Shown piece after piece: positions 39,098 through 48,523 of a stretch of 64,000 nt of DNA. The translations under genes and the position numbers were made by a program. The notes under the pieces are model-generated. The model saw only the letters and a list, made by a program, of their open reading frames with translations. It was not told the origin of the DNA and made no database searches. The number at the start of each line of letters is the position of its first letter. Within the stretch, counting starts at the first letter, position 1. Origin of the DNA: Acutalibacter sp. 1XD8-36 (GTDB lineage Bacteria; Bacillota; Clostridia; Oscillospirales; Acutalibacteraceae); contig NZ_QZDU01000004.1 in NCBI RefSeq assembly GCF_009917525.1, positions 1-64,000 on the forward strand. Direction: 5' to 3'.

Positions 39098-40867
39098 ATG
39101 CCCTTCCCGCCGGAGTTCCTGCGCGAGCTGGAGGAACGCAGCCCCATTGAGGATATAGCCGGGAACTATGTCCGCCTGCGCAGGTCGGGCAAAAACCTTG
39201 TGGGCCTGTGCCCTTTCCACAGCGAGAAGACCCCCTCCTTCAACGTGTACCCGGGGAATAACTCCTATTACTGCTTCGGCTGCGGCAAGGGGGGCAGTGT
39301 GATAAACTTCGTTATGGAGGCGGAGCGCCTGGACTTTCTGGACGCGGTGAAGTGGCTGGCCCAGCGGGCGGGGGTGCAGGTGCCCGAGGACGGCGTTGAC
39401 GACAGCATGTCGAAGCTCCGCATGAGGATAATGGAGATAAACAGGGAGTCCGGGAGATTCTTCTATAACACCCTCATCTCTCCTGAGGGCCGGGCGGGGC
39501 TTGAGTACCTGAGGGGCAGGGGGCTGGACCCGGGGACTATCAGGCACTTCGGTCTGGGGTACGCCCCGGAGAGCGGGTACGGCCTTGTGAACCACCTGAG
39601 AAAAAAGGGCTACAGGCCGGAGGAGCTCACCCAGTCGGACATGGCAAGGGTCTCCCAGAGGGGGAACCTGTACGACAGGTACAGGGGCCGGGTGATGTTC
39701 CCCATATTCGACCTGAGGGGGAATGTGGTGGCCTTCGGCGGCAGGATACTCACCGACGAGAAGCCCAAATACATCAACACCTCGGACACTCCGGTGTACC
39801 ATAAGAGCAGCGGGCTCTTTGCCCTGAATTTTGCAAAGAATACCGGGAGCAGGCAGCTCATTTTAGCCGAGGGCTATATGGACGTGATAGCCCTGCACAG
39901 GGCGGGGTTTAAAAACGCCATAGCCTCCCTTGGAACATCGCTGACTGAGGAGCAGGCCCGGATTATAAAGCGCTACGCCGATGAAGCGGTGATATGCTAC
40001 GACTCGGACCAGGCGGGCCGGAAGGCCACAGGAAGGGCCATACCCATACTCAAGGCGGCGGGCCTGCGGGTGAAGGTTGTGACGGTGCCCGGGGGGAAGG
40101 ACCCTGACGAGTTCATGAAGAACTACGGCAAGGACGGCCCGGAGCGCTTCAGGCAGCTGCTGGAGAAGGGCGGCACGGACGTGGAGTACCGGCTGCAGCA
40201 GCTCAGGGAACAGTTCAGTCTGGAGACAGACGAGGGGAGGGTCCGCTACCTCAACGAGGCGGCAGGCACGGTGCTAGTGAGCATAAGCGACCCTATGGAG
40301 CAGGACGTATACGCCGGGCGGCTCTCTGAGGAGACCGGGGTGGACAAGAGGAGCATACTTGAGACGGTGGGCAGGCTCTCGGGCAGGGAGCGCAGGAAAG
40401 AGGAGAGGAAGCTCCGCAGGAGCCAGATGAACCTGAACCTGCCGGGCCCCGGGCAGCAGGGCCTCAGGAGAGAGGGCAGTATAAAGGCCGAAGTGGCCCA
40501 GAAGGGGCTGATAGCCTACCTTTTCATGCACCAGGAGGCGGCCGGGGCCATAGGCAAGCGCTGCCCCCCTGAAAAATTTATCACCCCGGAGTATCGCAGA
40601 GTATATAATGCCATATTGGGTAGAATGATACAAGATACGGTAACTATGTCAGGCATTGGCGAAATACTGACGGCACAGGAGGCCTCTGTGCTAAGCGGGA
40701 TTCTGGCAAAGGCCCAGGACGCGCCCCCAAATGAGCGGGACGTAAGGGAGTACCTGAGGGTCCTGGAGGAGGCGGCCCGGAAGGAGGGCACCGAGGAGTG
40801 GAGCAAGACCGCAAGCCCGGATGCGGTGAAGGAATACCTTGAGGATTTGAGAAAAAAGAAGACGTGA
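39098..40867 (+). CDS. dnaG: DNA primase
   Basis: 589 aa. DnaG makes RNA primers at the replication fork. The N-terminal CHC2 zinc finger ([11 protein letters not shown], then [10 protein letters not shown]) is followed by the RNA polymerase domain with [13 protein letters not shown] and FGGRIL. The TOPRIM part has [13 protein letters not shown] and [11 protein letters not shown]. The C-terminal helicase-binding region (from about residue 440) contains [15 protein letters not shown] and pairs with DnaB. The usual Firmicutes length is about 600. It is preceded by GAAAGGAGG and is followed by rpoD 37 bp later, the classical macromolecular-synthesis arrangement without rpsU. Confidence 0.97.
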   Translation: MPFPPEFLRELEERSPIEDIAGNYVRLRRSGKNLVGLCPFHSEKTPSFNVYPGNNSYYCFGCGKGGSVINFVMEAERLDFLDAVKWLAQRAGVQVPEDGVDDSMSKLRMRIMEINRESGRFFYNTLISPEGRAGLEYLRGRGLDPGTIRHFGLGYAPESGYGLVNHLRKKGYRPEELTQSDMARVSQRGNLYDRYRGRVMFPIFDLRGNVVAFGGRILTDEKPKYINTSDTPVYHKSSGLFALNFAKNTGSRQLILAEGYMDVIALHRAGFKNAIASLGTSLTEEQARIIKRYADEAVICYDSDQAGRKATGRAIPILKAAGLRVKVVTVPGGKDPDEFMKNYGKDGPERFRQLLEKGGTDVEYRLQQLREQFSLETDEGRVRYLNEAAGTVLVSISDPMEQDVYAGRLSEETGVDKRSILETVGRLSGRERRKEERKLRRSQMNLNLPGPGQQGLRREGSIKAEVAQKGLIAYLFMHQEAAGAIGKRCPPEKFITPEYRRVYNAILGRMIQDTVTMSGIGEILTAQEASVLSGILAKAQDAPPNERDVREYLRVLEEAARKEGTEEWSKTASPDAVKEYLEDLRKKKT

Positions 40868-40904
40868 GCCGTTATCGGGGAAAACAGAAAGGAATGGTAT
40901 TGAA

Positions 40905-41987
40905 ATGAGCGCACAGCCGGATAAGAAAACAGTCATCAGGGACCTGGTGGAGATAGGGAAGGCCAAGGGGCAGCTGAGCACCAAGGAGATACTGGACGCT
41001 TTGGGAGAGCTGGACTTTGACCCGGAGCAGATAGAGAAATTTTATGACACCCTGGAGAGCCAAGGGGTGGAGATAGTCGAGGACTTCGACGAAATGCAGC
41101 TGGACGAAAACGACCTTGTGAAGGCCGGGGAAGTCGAGCTGGAGGGCGGCGAGGGCATTACCATCGACGACCCTGTGAAGGTCTACCTGAAGGAGATAGG
41201 CCGGGTGCCCCTGCTCACCCCTGAGGAGGAGGTGGACCTTGCGGTGCGTATCACCAACGGGGACGAGGCCGCGAAGAAGCGCCTTTCCGAGGCAAACCTC
41301 CGGCTGGTGGTGAGCATAGCAAAGAGGTACCTGGGCCGTGGAATGCAGTTTCTGGACCTGATACAGGAGGGCAATCTGGGGCTTATAAAGGCCGTGGAGA
41401 AGTTCGACTATACAAAGGGCTTCAAGTTCTCCACCTATGCCACGTGGTGGATACGCCAGGCTATCACCCGCGCCATAGCGGACCAGGCCAGGACCATACG
41501 CATCCCTGTGCATATGGTGGAGACCATAAACAAGGTGAAAAAGGCAAACAACCAGCTTCTGCACGTGAACGGACGTGAGCCCAGCGCCGACGAGATAGCC
41601 GACGAGCTGGAAATGCCGGTGGATAAGGTGCGGGAGATTATGCGCGTGGCCCAGGAGCCTGTGTCCATGGAGACCCCAATCGGCGAGGAGGAGGACAGCC
41701 ACCTGGGTGACTTCATTGAGGACGCGGACGCCCCCGCCCCCCAGGACGCGGCAAGCCTCACCCTGCTCAAGGAGACCCTTGGGAATGTACTGGACTCCCT
41801 GACCCCCAGGGAGGAGAAGGTGCTGCGCCTCAGGTTTGGCCTTGAGGACGGGCGCTCCAGGACCCTGGAGGAGGTGGGCAAGGAGTTCAATGTCACCAGG
41901 GAGCGTATCAGGCAGATAGAGGCGAAGGCCCTGCGCAAGCTCAGGCACCCCAGCCGCAGCAAGAAGCTGAAGGACTTTCTGGACTGA
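40905..41987 (+). CDS. rpoD: primary sigma factor RpoD/SigA
   Basis: 360 aa. Region 1.1 is present as a short acidic N-terminal domain ([23 protein letters not shown]). Region 1.2 contains [22 protein letters not shown]. Region 2 has [18 protein letters not shown]-type core and [15 protein letters not shown] for -10 recognition. Region 3 is [10 protein letters not shown] and [13 protein letters not shown], and region 4.2 has [26 protein letters not shown] for -35 contact. Lengths match Bacillus SigA. Consistent with it, the window has many TTGACA-17-TATAAT promoters. AAAGGAA lies before the start. Confidence 0.97.
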   Translation: MSAQPDKKTVIRDLVEIGKAKGQLSTKEILDALGELDFDPEQIEKFYDTLESQGVEIVEDFDEMQLDENDLVKAGEVELEGGEGITIDDPVKVYLKEIGRVPLLTPEEEVDLAVRITNGDEAAKKRLSEANLRLVVSIAKRYLGRGMQFLDLIQEGNLGLIKAVEKFDYTKGFKFSTYATWWIRQAITRAIADQARTIRIPVHMVETINKVKKANNQLLHVNGREPSADEIADELEMPVDKVREIMRVAQEPVSMETPIGEEEDSHLGDFIEDADAPAPQDAASLTLLKETLGNVLDSLTPREEKVLRLRFGLEDGRSRTLEEVGKEFNVTRERIRQIEAKALRKLRHPSRSKKLKDFLD

Positions 41988-42015
41988 GATTTATTTTTGA
42001 AAGAAGGTAGGTATA

Positions 42016-42639
42016 GTGGGGAAAATAACCGTTTTTATAATGGCGCTGTTTCTGGTACTGCTTGCCGGGTGCAGGCCTTTGCAGGGGGAATTATCCCAGG
42101 CGGGGCCAAAGGATACGCCCGCGCCGGCTGCTGCCGAGAGCACTCCCGCGCCGGAGAGCGCCCCGGGGGCTGAGACGGACGGCGGGCAGAGGGATACAAT
42201 GCTCACCGAGGAGCAGGCCAGGGAGAAGGCGCTGGCCCATGCCGGGCTTTCCGGCGGGGCGGTGACGTTCACCGGGGCCGGGCTGGACTTTGAGGACGGG
42301 CGGAAGGTGTATGAGCTGGAGTTCCGCACTGATACTTACGTTGAATATGAGTACGAGATAGACGCATATACAGGCGAAGTGATAAGCTATAAGAGCGAGG
42401 CGGCGGGGCAGGAGCAGTCAGGTGTCACCGCCGGGATAACCGCCGACGAGGCCGTGGAGCTGGCCCTTGGGAAGGTGCCGGGGGCGGCCCGGGAGGACAT
42501 ATGGGAGTTCGGCCGGGACGAAGACGGCGGGCGCACCGTGTATGAGGGCAAGATAGTTTACGGCGGGTTTGAGTATGAATTTGAGATAGACGCCGGCACC
42601 GGCACGTTTATAGAATGGGACCGGGAGGCGGCTGACTGA
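42016..42639 (+). CDS. PepSY-domain lipoprotein
   Basis: 207 aa, GTG start with AAGAAGGTAGG upstream. The signal peptide ends in the lipobox VLLAGC (Cys near 18), so it is exported and lipid-anchored. A Pro/Ala-rich linker (about residues 30-58) is followed by two PepSY-type repeats. Each has a helix with LTEEQAREKALAHAG or ITADEAVELALGKVPG and a beta-hairpin with YEYEIDAYTGEVISY or FEYEFEIDAGTGTFIEW. PepSY domains in this setting are thought to inhibit or modulate proteases. It lies 28 bp after rpoD and may share its transcript. Confidence 0.88.
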   Translation: MGKITVFIMALFLVLLAGCRPLQGELSQAGPKDTPAPAAAESTPAPESAPGAETDGGQRDTMLTEEQAREKALAHAGLSGGAVTFTGAGLDFEDGRKVYELEFRTDTYVEYEYEIDAYTGEVISYKSEAAGQEQSGVTAGITADEAVELALGKVPGAAREDIWEFGRDEDGGRTVYEGKIVYGGFEYEFEIDAGTGTFIEWDREAAD

Positions 42640-42652
42640 GAGGAGTTTTCGT

Positions 42653-42865
42653 ATGGGAGCGTTTAGCGGACGGCTGAAGGGAAAGGCCATAGAGTTCCTT
42701 GGGGCATTTATAAGAAATATCATACTTGCTGAGATAGTTGTGTGGGCCGTGGGCAGCGACAGATACCTGACGGGGCTTGTGGCGGCCCTGGGGTACAGCA
42801 TAGGCTGGACGGCAGTTGAGCTTATATGTTCCAGAAGAGATTGGCAGAAGGAAGACAGGAAATAA
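42653..42865 (+). CDS. small hypothetical membrane protein (70 aa)
   Basis: Unrecognised. A positively charged N-terminus (GRLKGKAIEF) is followed by two hydrophobic helices, about residues 20-35 (FIRNIILAEIVVWAVG) and 38-58 (LTGLVAALGYSIGWTAVELI). The tail is charged (CSRRDWQKEDRK). GAGAGGAG precedes the ATG, 13 bp after the PepSY gene, so it is expected to be co-transcribed. Confidence 0.7.
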   Translation: MGAFSGRLKGKAIEFLGAFIRNIILAEIVVWAVGSDRYLTGLVAALGYSIGWTAVELICSRRDWQKEDRK

Positions 42866-42894
42866 TACACCCCCTTATAACGGAGAGTGACTAA

Positions 42895-43290
42895 GTGGTA
42901 ATGACATTGGAGGCGGACTACGCCGTTCGGATAGTTGAATACCTGACCCGGAACCCGGGCAGATGGGACGCGAAGACCATCTCGGAGAAGATGCAGATAC
43001 CCCTGAGGTTCTGCCTGAAGATTCTGAGGGGGCTGGTCGGCGCGGGGATGGTCTGCTCCTTTAAGGGCGTTAAGGGGGGCTACAGCCTGGCGCGGCCCGC
43101 AGGGGAGATAACCCTTTTGCAGGTTATAGAGAGCGTGGAGGGGCCGTATATGCTCAGCCGCTGCCAGAAGGAGGAGTACAGCTGCGGGCGGGAGCACTGC
43201 AAGCTGCACAGCATCTATGAGCGGGTGAGCGCCAGCGTAAGAAGGGAGCTTGATTCCTACACATTCGATGTGATATGTAAGGAGAGCTAA
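42895..43290 (+). CDS. Rrf2 family transcriptional regulator
   Basis: 131 aa. The winged-helix DNA-binding domain covers about residues 1-80 and shows the family pattern LEADYAVRIVEYL, ISEKMQIPLRFCLKILRGL and SFKGVKGGYSLARP. Three cysteines in the C-terminal loop (Cys90, Cys97, Cys102) are placed as in IscR/NsrR-type members that bind an iron-sulfur cluster, so it may sense iron, nitric oxide or redox state; this is inferred. The GTG at 42895 has GGAGAG seven nt upstream, and the ATG two codons later does not. Its target is not visible; a structured intergenic region follows. Confidence 0.9.
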   Translation: MVMTLEADYAVRIVEYLTRNPGRWDAKTISEKMQIPLRFCLKILRGLVGAGMVCSFKGVKGGYSLARPAGEITLLQVIESVEGPYMLSRCQKEEYSCGREHCKLHSIYERVSASVRRELDSYTFDVICKES

Positions 43291-43299
43291 AGGCAAAAG

Positions 43300-43560
43300 T
43301 TTCGTCCACCTTTTCAAAGGTGGTGGGGGTCTTGGGGGCAACGCCCCCGAGCTTACTTCGTGAACTCGGCCGCCGGAGGCCATAAATGTCATGAGAAAAA
43401 GAAAGAGAAGTGACTATATTTTGCGAGTACGTGAACCGAAGCGGAGTGCATAGCGCGGCTATTGCAAATCCAAACGAGTTATAGAAAGTGAAGGTAGACA
43501 GTAAAAAATAAAATGCAATAGCCAGCCGCGTCCGGCAGGGACCCTGCCGCGGAAAGTTCT
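43300..43560. repeat. structured intergenic sequence with several inverted repeats
   Basis: No gene is seen. CCACC/GGTGG, then GGGGGC-aac-GCCCCC (about 43,336-43,350), form a tight hairpin series. A longer fold pairs GCTATTGCA (43458-43466) with TGCAATAGC (43514-43522), with flanking GC-rich arms. CGGCAGGG-ac-CCTGCCG closes the region just before the next gene. Such GC-rich palindromes are common as interspersed repeats in Oscillospirales genomes; copy number cannot be judged from this window. Confidence 0.55.
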
Positions 43561-43574
43561 ACTGAGAAGACGCT

Positions 43575-43904
43575 ATGAGCTATGCAAAACGCGAGAGAAG
43601 AAACAGGGCAGAGGGCAAAGCCCGCGCTATACTGCGCCGCTGCGGCGGCTGCGGGAAGAAAAAGGAGTTCATATGCTCGGGTAAATTCCGGGTGAACGCC
43701 AACGGCAGAAGGCTTGACGTGTGGCTGATATACCGCTGCGAAAAATGCGGGCACACGCTAAACGTGCCCATATACGAGCGGGCAGCGCCGGGAAAGCTCC
43801 CGCCGGAGCTCTATGAGCGGTTCCTTGACAACGATTGGGAGCTGGCTATGGAGTATGCCGGGGACCGGGGATTTTTAAAGGGCCTGGGATATGAGCTGGC
43901 GTAA
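43575..43904 (+). CDS. DUF1062 zinc-ribbon-like protein
   Basis: 109 aa. Four cysteines form two pairs (RRCGGCGKKKEF and YRCEKCGHTLNV), the typical zinc-ribbon arrangement. A basic N-terminus and the VNANGRRLDVWLIYRCEKCG core match DUF1062, a small family in Firmicutes of unknown function. The helical tail (LPPELYERFLDNDWELAMEYAGD) is conserved in the same family. The putative zinc site suggests nucleic-acid binding. It ends at a strong terminator shared with the converging acetyltransferase gene. Confidence 0.8.
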   Translation: MSYAKRERRNRAEGKARAILRRCGGCGKKKEFICSGKFRVNANGRRLDVWLIYRCEKCGHTLNVPIYERAAPGKLPPELYERFLDNDWELAMEYAGDRGFLKGLGYELA

Positions 43905-43920
43905 GCCGTGAACAAATAAA

Positions 43921-43956
43921 AAGCCCGCCTGGGGAAGACCCGGGCGGGTGCTTTAT
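43921..43956. terminator. bidirectional terminator between DUF1062 and GNAT genes
   Basis: AAGCCCGCC (43921-43929) pairs with GGCGGG and flanking bases up to 43953. It is followed by TTTATTT on the plus strand and by AAAAA-complement U-residues on the minus strand. It lies between two converging genes. Confidence 0.75.
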
Positions 43957-43965
43957 TTGCATTGG

Positions 43966-44490
43966 CTAAAGGGGCTTTTCGTAGAGGGAGAAGCGCGGAA
44001 GGCCAAACTCGGCAAGGCCGATGTCAACGCCCTGCTGTATGCAGGAGTAGCCTGACTTCTCATAGGCCTGGATAGCCGGTGAGTTGCCCTCCCATACATA
44101 CAGGCGCATGAACCTTGCCCCCTGGGACCTGGCGTGGCCCTCGGCGGCCAAGAGGAGCGCGGAGCCTACTCCCCGGCGCTGGTGCTCGGGGTGGACAGCC
44201 AGGACGTGGATATACCATACGGCATCGTCAAAGGCCGGGGCTCCCGGGAAGCCGTCCTCGGCGCTGGGATTTTTTGTGAGCCCGACGGAACCGGCGGGCT
44301 CGCCGTCCTCAAGAGCCAGGAGCAGGGCGCCGCTGTAAAGGTACTCCCGGGCGCAGTCCTCGGTGGGGAAGCAGTCCCTGGCCCAGCCGGGGTTATAGGG
44401 CTTGCCCTGCAGGGCGTCGCAGACTGTGCCGTAGAGCCCGCCGACTGTATGAAGGTCGGCTTCGCCTGCTGTTCTCACTGTAATAGGCAT
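43966..44490 (-). CDS. GNAT family N-acetyltransferase
   Basis: 174 aa. The acetyl-CoA-binding motif A is VLAVHPEHQRRGVGSALL (Arg/Gln-x-x-Gly-x-Gly/Ala pattern). Motif B lies in ARFMRLYVWEGNSPAIQAYEKSGY. The N-terminal part has ITVRTAGEADLHTVGGLYG. The family transfers acetyl groups to amines; the substrate cannot be predicted. The start has AGAAAGGGGCGG upstream on the minus strand. A hairpin with U-tract (44521-44536) lies about 30 nt before the start, so leader attenuation is possible. Confidence 0.85.
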   Translation of the reverse strand: MPITVRTAGEADLHTVGGLYGTVCDALQGKPYNPGWARDCFPTEDCAREYLYSGALLLALEDGEPAGSVGLTKNPSAEDGFPGAPAFDDAVWYIHVLAVHPEHQRRGVGSALLLAAEGHARSQGARFMRLYVWEGNSPAIQAYEKSGYSCIQQGVDIGLAEFGLPRFSLYEKPL

Positions 44491-44520
44491 AGGTACCGCC
44501 CCTTTCTTTAAATAAAAATA

Positions 44521-44536
44521 CCCCAGAAACCTGGGG
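44521..44536 (-). terminator. hairpin and U-tract in the GNAT leader
   Basis: CCCCAG-AAAC-CTGGGG forms a 6-bp stem. On the minus strand it is followed by TATTTTTATTT, directly before the acetyltransferase gene. It would limit read-through from the rpoB side. Confidence 0.6.
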
Positions 44537-44603
44537 AGCGTGCCCTAAAAGCCAGGCTATACCAAAAAAATGAAAAAAAGATGCAAAAATTTCACAGGAG
44601 GGC

Positions 44604-44632
44604 TTGACAACTGGGAAGATGAGGTTTACAAT
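44604..44632 (+). promoter_or_regulatory. promoter of the rpoBC operon
   Basis: TTGACA (44604-44609), a 17-bp spacer and TACAAT (44627-44632) lie about 140 bp before the rpoB start. The gene order upstream (GNAT on the other strand) shows that rpoB has no rplJL genes before it, so this is its own promoter. Confidence 0.85.
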
Positions 44633-44661
44633 AATATACTGTATCATCATCGGTAAAAATG

Positions 44662-44715
44662 TCCTCTTGTACCTGCAAACAGTATAGCACACCGGAAGTA
44701 CAGGTGTCAAGAGGA
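44662..44715 (+). promoter_or_regulatory. inverted-repeat leader structure of rpoB
   Basis: TCCTCTTG and ACCTG (44662-44675) pair with CAGGT and CAAGAGGA (44701-44715), leaving a roughly 25-nt loop. This gives a stable stem in the 5' leader about 25 nt after the predicted start. No ribosomal-protein leader motif is recognised; regulatory role unknown. Confidence 0.55.
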
Positions 44716-44771
44716 TAACGCGGAAAAACCGATTTTTTGTATATTTTTAAGGATAGGAGTGGCTGTGCCTA

Positions 44772-47700
44772 ATGGTGAATGTAAAACCGGTCCAGCTGGG
44801 TAAAACCAAGCGGATGAGCTTTGGCAAGATAGAGGAAGTCTTGAAAATGCCCAACCTGATTGAAATCCAGAAAAATTCCTATGAGTGGTTTTTGAACGAG
44901 GGGCTCCGGGAGGTTTTTAGGGACGTCTCGGGCATTACTGACTTTAACAATAACCTGGTTCTGGATTTTGTGGACTACAAGCTGGACGATACGCCCAACT
45001 ACAGCGTGACCGAGTGCAAGGAGAGGGACGCCACCTATTCCGCGGCCCTGCGGGTTACCGCGCGGCTGCTCAATAAGGAGACCGGGGAGATAAAGGTCTC
45101 CGAGGTCTTCATGGGCGATTTCCCCCTGATGACCCAGAGCGGCACCTTTGTTATAAACGGCGCAGAGAGGGTAATAGTCTCCCAGCTGGTGCGCTCCCCG
45201 GGCGTGTACTTTAAAATGGACTACGACCGCTCCGGCAAGGAGCTGTTCAGCTCCACCATCATCCCCAACAGGGGCGCCTGGCTGGAGTATGAGAACGACG
45301 TAAACGACGTGCTCTATGTGCGCATAGACAAGAACAGGAAAATACCAATTACGGTATTCGCCCGCTGCCTGGGGCTTGGCACTGACCAGCAGCTCCTGGA
45401 CTTCTTCGGGGATGACGACCGTATCAGGGCGACTATGGAGAAGGACACCTGCCACTCGGTGGAGGAGGCCCTGTTTGAGATATACCGCAAGCTCCGCCCC
45501 AGCGAGCCGCCCACCATCGAGAGCGCCCAGGCCCATATAAATTCCCTGTTCTTCGACCCCAGGCGGTACGATATGAGCAGGGTGGGCCGCTATAAGTATA
45601 ATAAGAAGCTGCGCCTTGAGGGGCGCCTGAACGGCCATACCCTGGCCCAGCCCATTGCGGACCCCTCCACCGGCGAGGTGCTGGCCGAGGCCGGCGTCAC
45701 CGTGTCAAGGGAGCTTGCAAGGGAGCTGGACGACGCGGGTGTCACCCAGGCCGTGGTCGCCGTGGACGGCAGGGAGGTAAAGATAATCTCCAACGGCATG
45801 GTGGACATACAGAAGTATGTTTCCCTTGACAGGGAGACCCTGCTTTCCTGCGGCATAAACGAGCGTGTGAGCTTCCCGGTGCTCCGGGAGATACTGGACG
45901 AGTGCGGGGACGACGAGCGCAAGCTGAAGTCGGCGCTCAGGGCCCGCAAGCCGGAGCTCATACCCAATATCATCACTGTTGAGGACATCTTTGCAAGCAT
46001 CAACTACATGAACTGCCTGGCCCAGGGCCTGGGGCTCACGGACGATATAGACCACCTGAGCAACAGGCGTATCCGCTGCGTGGGCGAGCTTCTGCAGAAC
46101 CAGTTCAGGATAGGCTTCTCCCGCCTTGAGAGGGTGATAAGGGAGCGCATGACCCTTCAGGCCCAGGATTTGGAGCAGCTTACGCCCCACTCCCTTATCA
46201 ACATCCGGCCTGTTGTAGCCGCCATAAAGGAGTTCTTCGGCTCCTCGCCCCTCTCACAGTTTATGGACCAGACAAACCCCCTGGCTGAGCTCACCCATAA
46301 GCGCAGGCTCTCGGCCCTTGGCCCCGGCGGTCTCTCAAGGGACAGGGCCAGCTTCGAGGTCCGTGACGTGCACTACACCCACTACGGGCGCATGTGCCCA
46401 CTGGAGACCCCCGAAGGCCCCAACATCGGGCTTATATCCTATCTTGCGAGCTTTGCCAAGATTAACGAGTACGGCTTTATAGAGGCCCCATATCGCAAGG
46501 TGGACAAGGCCACCGGCAGGGTCACCTGCGAAGTGGAATATATGACCGCCGACGTGGAGGACAGCTACGTTGTGGCCCAGGCCAACGAGCCCCTGGACGA
46601 CGAGGGGCATTTTGTGAACAGCCGCGTGGTCGGCAGGTACAGGGACGAGTTCGTGGATGTGGACGCCGCCAGGGCCGACTATATGGACATCACCCCCAGG
46701 ATGGTGGTATCGGTAGCCACGGCCTGCATCCCCTTCCTTGAGCACGACGACGCAAACCGGGCCATGATGGGCTCCAACATGCAGCGCCAGGCGGTGCCCC
46801 TGCTGAGGACCGAGAGCCCCATTGTGGGCACCGGCATGGAGTATAAGGCAGGCGTTGACTCAGGGGTATGCGTGCTGGCTAAGCGGGGGGGCGTTGTAAA
46901 ATCCGTCTCCGCTGACCTGGTGCGGGTGACCGCTGACAACGGAGATATTGACGACTATGAGATAATCAAGTTCATGCCCTCGAACCAGAGCACCTGTATA
47001 AACCAGGTGCCCATAGTGGACGTGGGCGAGAGGGTTGAGGAGGGCTCCGTTATAGCCGACGGCCCGGGCATAAAGAACGGGGAGATATCCCTTGGCAAGA
47101 ACGCGCTTATCGGGTTTATGACCTGGGAGGGCTATAACTACGAGGACGCGGTGCTGCTCAACGAGAAGATAGTGCGCGACGACGTGTATACCTCCATACA
47201 CATCGAGGAGTACGAGATGGAGGCCCGGGACACAAAGCTTGGGCCAGAGGAGATAACCAGGGATATACCAAACGCCAACAACGAGCTTCTAGGGGACCTT
47301 GACGACAGGGGCATTATCCGCATAGGCGCGGACGTGCACGCGGGGGATATTCTGGTGGGCAAGGTCACCCCCAAGGGGGAGACGGAGCTCACCGCCGAGG
47401 AGCGGCTGCTCAGGGCCATATTCGGCGAGAAGGCCAGAGAGGTGAGGGACACCTCCCTGAGGGTGCCACACGGCGAATACGGCGTTGTAGTTGACGTGAA
47501 GGTGTTCACCAGGGAGAACAGCCACGACGAGCTCTCCCCCGGCGTAAACAAGGTGGTGCGCTGCTATATCGCCCAGAAGCGCAAGATTTCCGTGGGCGAC
47601 AAGATGGCGGGCCGCCACGGAAATAAGGGCGTTGTGTCAAGGATACTCCCTGAGGAGGAGATGCCCTTCCTGCCCGACGGCACCCCCCTGGACATTGTGC

Positions 47701-48497
47701 TCAACCCCCTGGGCGTGCCCTCACGAATGAACATCGGGCAGGTGCTGGAGGTCCACCTGGGCATGGCGGCCAACGCCCTGGGCTGGAAGATAATGACCCC
47801 GGTGTTCGACGGCGCCCAGGAGTCCGACATCCGCGAGTGCTTCAGGATGAGCGATATGAACGAGGACGGCAAGTTCTACCTGAGGGACGGGCGCACCGGA
47901 GAGTATTTCGACAACCCTGTGACCGTGGGCTTCATGTACTACCTGAAGCTACACCACCTGGTGGACGATAAGATACACGCCCGCAGCACCGGCCCCTACT
48001 CCCTGGTTACCCAGCAGCCTCTGGGCGGCAAGGCCCAGTTCGGAGGCCAGCGCTTCGGCGAGATGGAGGTCTGGGCCCTTGAGGCCTACGGCGCGGCCTA
48101 TACCCTCCAGGAGATACTGACGGTGAAGTCCGACGACGTGGTGGGCCGTGTCAAGACATATGAGTCCATTGTGAAGGGCCAGAACATCCCAACCCCCGGC
48201 ATTCCCGAGAGCTTTAAGGTGCTTATAAAGGAGCTGCAGTCCCTGGGCCTGGACATGAAGGTGCTGGACCAGGACGACCAGGAGATAGATTTGAAGCAGA
48301 CCTTCGACGACGACGATATGGGCCTCACCCACGGCGGCAGCTTTGACGAGGAGAACGTGGCCGACGACCTGGACGGCTACTACCAGGAGGACGAGGACGG
48401 CAACTTTATCGACGACGATGAGGACGACGACGGCTTCGACGACGACCTTGACGACGACTTCGGGCTGGACGACGGCGACGAGGACGAGGATTTTTGA
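44772..48497 (+). CDS. rpoB: RNA polymerase beta subunit
   Basis: 1241 aa. The subunit contains the catalytic-site beta core and the rifampicin pocket. The rifampicin region reads [19 protein letters not shown]; Asp516, His526 and Ser531 equivalents are the sensitive residues, and Gln510 is replaced by Pro, as is common in Firmicutes. GHRHGNKG-like core ([15 protein letters not shown]), and [20 protein letters not shown] near the C-terminus are typical. The last 60 or so residues form an exceptionally acidic Asp/Glu tail (for example [18 protein letters not shown]). The start ATG has GATAGGAGT upstream. It is followed by rpoC after 26 bp. Confidence 0.98.
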   Translation: MVNVKPVQLGKTKRMSFGKIEEVLKMPNLIEIQKNSYEWFLNEGLREVFRDVSGITDFNNNLVLDFVDYKLDDTPNYSVTECKERDATYSAALRVTARLLNKETGEIKVSEVFMGDFPLMTQSGTFVINGAERVIVSQLVRSPGVYFKMDYDRSGKELFSSTIIPNRGAWLEYENDVNDVLYVRIDKNRKIPITVFARCLGLGTDQQLLDFFGDDDRIRATMEKDTCHSVEEALFEIYRKLRPSEPPTIESAQAHINSLFFDPRRYDMSRVGRYKYNKKLRLEGRLNGHTLAQPIADPSTGEVLAEAGVTVSRELARELDDAGVTQAVVAVDGREVKIISNGMVDIQKYVSLDRETLLSCGINERVSFPVLREILDECGDDERKLKSALRARKPELIPNIITVEDIFASINYMNCLAQGLGLTDDIDHLSNRRIRCVGELLQNQFRIGFSRLERVIRERMTLQAQDLEQLTPHSLINIRPVVAAIKEFFGSSPLSQFMDQTNPLAELTHKRRLSALGPGGLSRDRASFEVRDVHYTHYGRMCPLETPEGPNIGLISYLASFAKINEYGFIEAPYRKVDKATGRVTCEVEYMTADVEDSYVVAQANEPLDDEGHFVNSRVVGRYRDEFVDVDAARADYMDITPRMVVSVATACIPFLEHDDANRAMMGSNMQRQAVPLLRTESPIVGTGMEYKAGVDSGVCVLAKRGGVVKSVSADLVRVTADNGDIDDYEIIKFMPSNQSTCINQVPIVDVGERVEEGSVIADGPGIKNGEISLGKNALIGFMTWEGYNYEDAVLLNEKIVRDDVYTSIHIEEYEMEARDTKLGPEEITRDIPNANNELLGDLDDRGIIRIGADVHAGDILVGKVTPKGETELTAEERLLRAIFGEKAREVRDTSLRVPHGEYGVVVDVKVFTRENSHDELSPGVNKVVRCYIAQKRKISVGDKMAGRHGNKGVVSRILPEEEMPFLPDGTPLDIVLNPLGVPSRMNIGQVLEVHLGMAANALGWKIMTPVFDGAQESDIRECFRMSDMNEDGKFYLRDGRTGEYFDNPVTVGFMYYLKLHHLVDDKIHARSTGPYSLVTQQPLGGKAQFGGQRFGEMEVWALEAYGAAYTLQEILTVKSDDVVGRVKTYESIVKGQNIPTPGIPESFKVLIKELQSLGLDMKVLDQDDQEIDLKQTFDDDDMGLTHGGSFDEENVADDLDGYYQEDEDGNFIDDDEDDDGFDDDLDDDFGLDDGDEDEDF

Positions 48498-48523
48498 TCT
48501 AACTGGAAAGGAAGAGGACGCAT

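Noticed and set aside
40872-41948. 358-codon minus-strand frame opposite rpoD
   Set aside because: RpoD regions 1-4 are all present on the plus strand; the reverse frame has no support.
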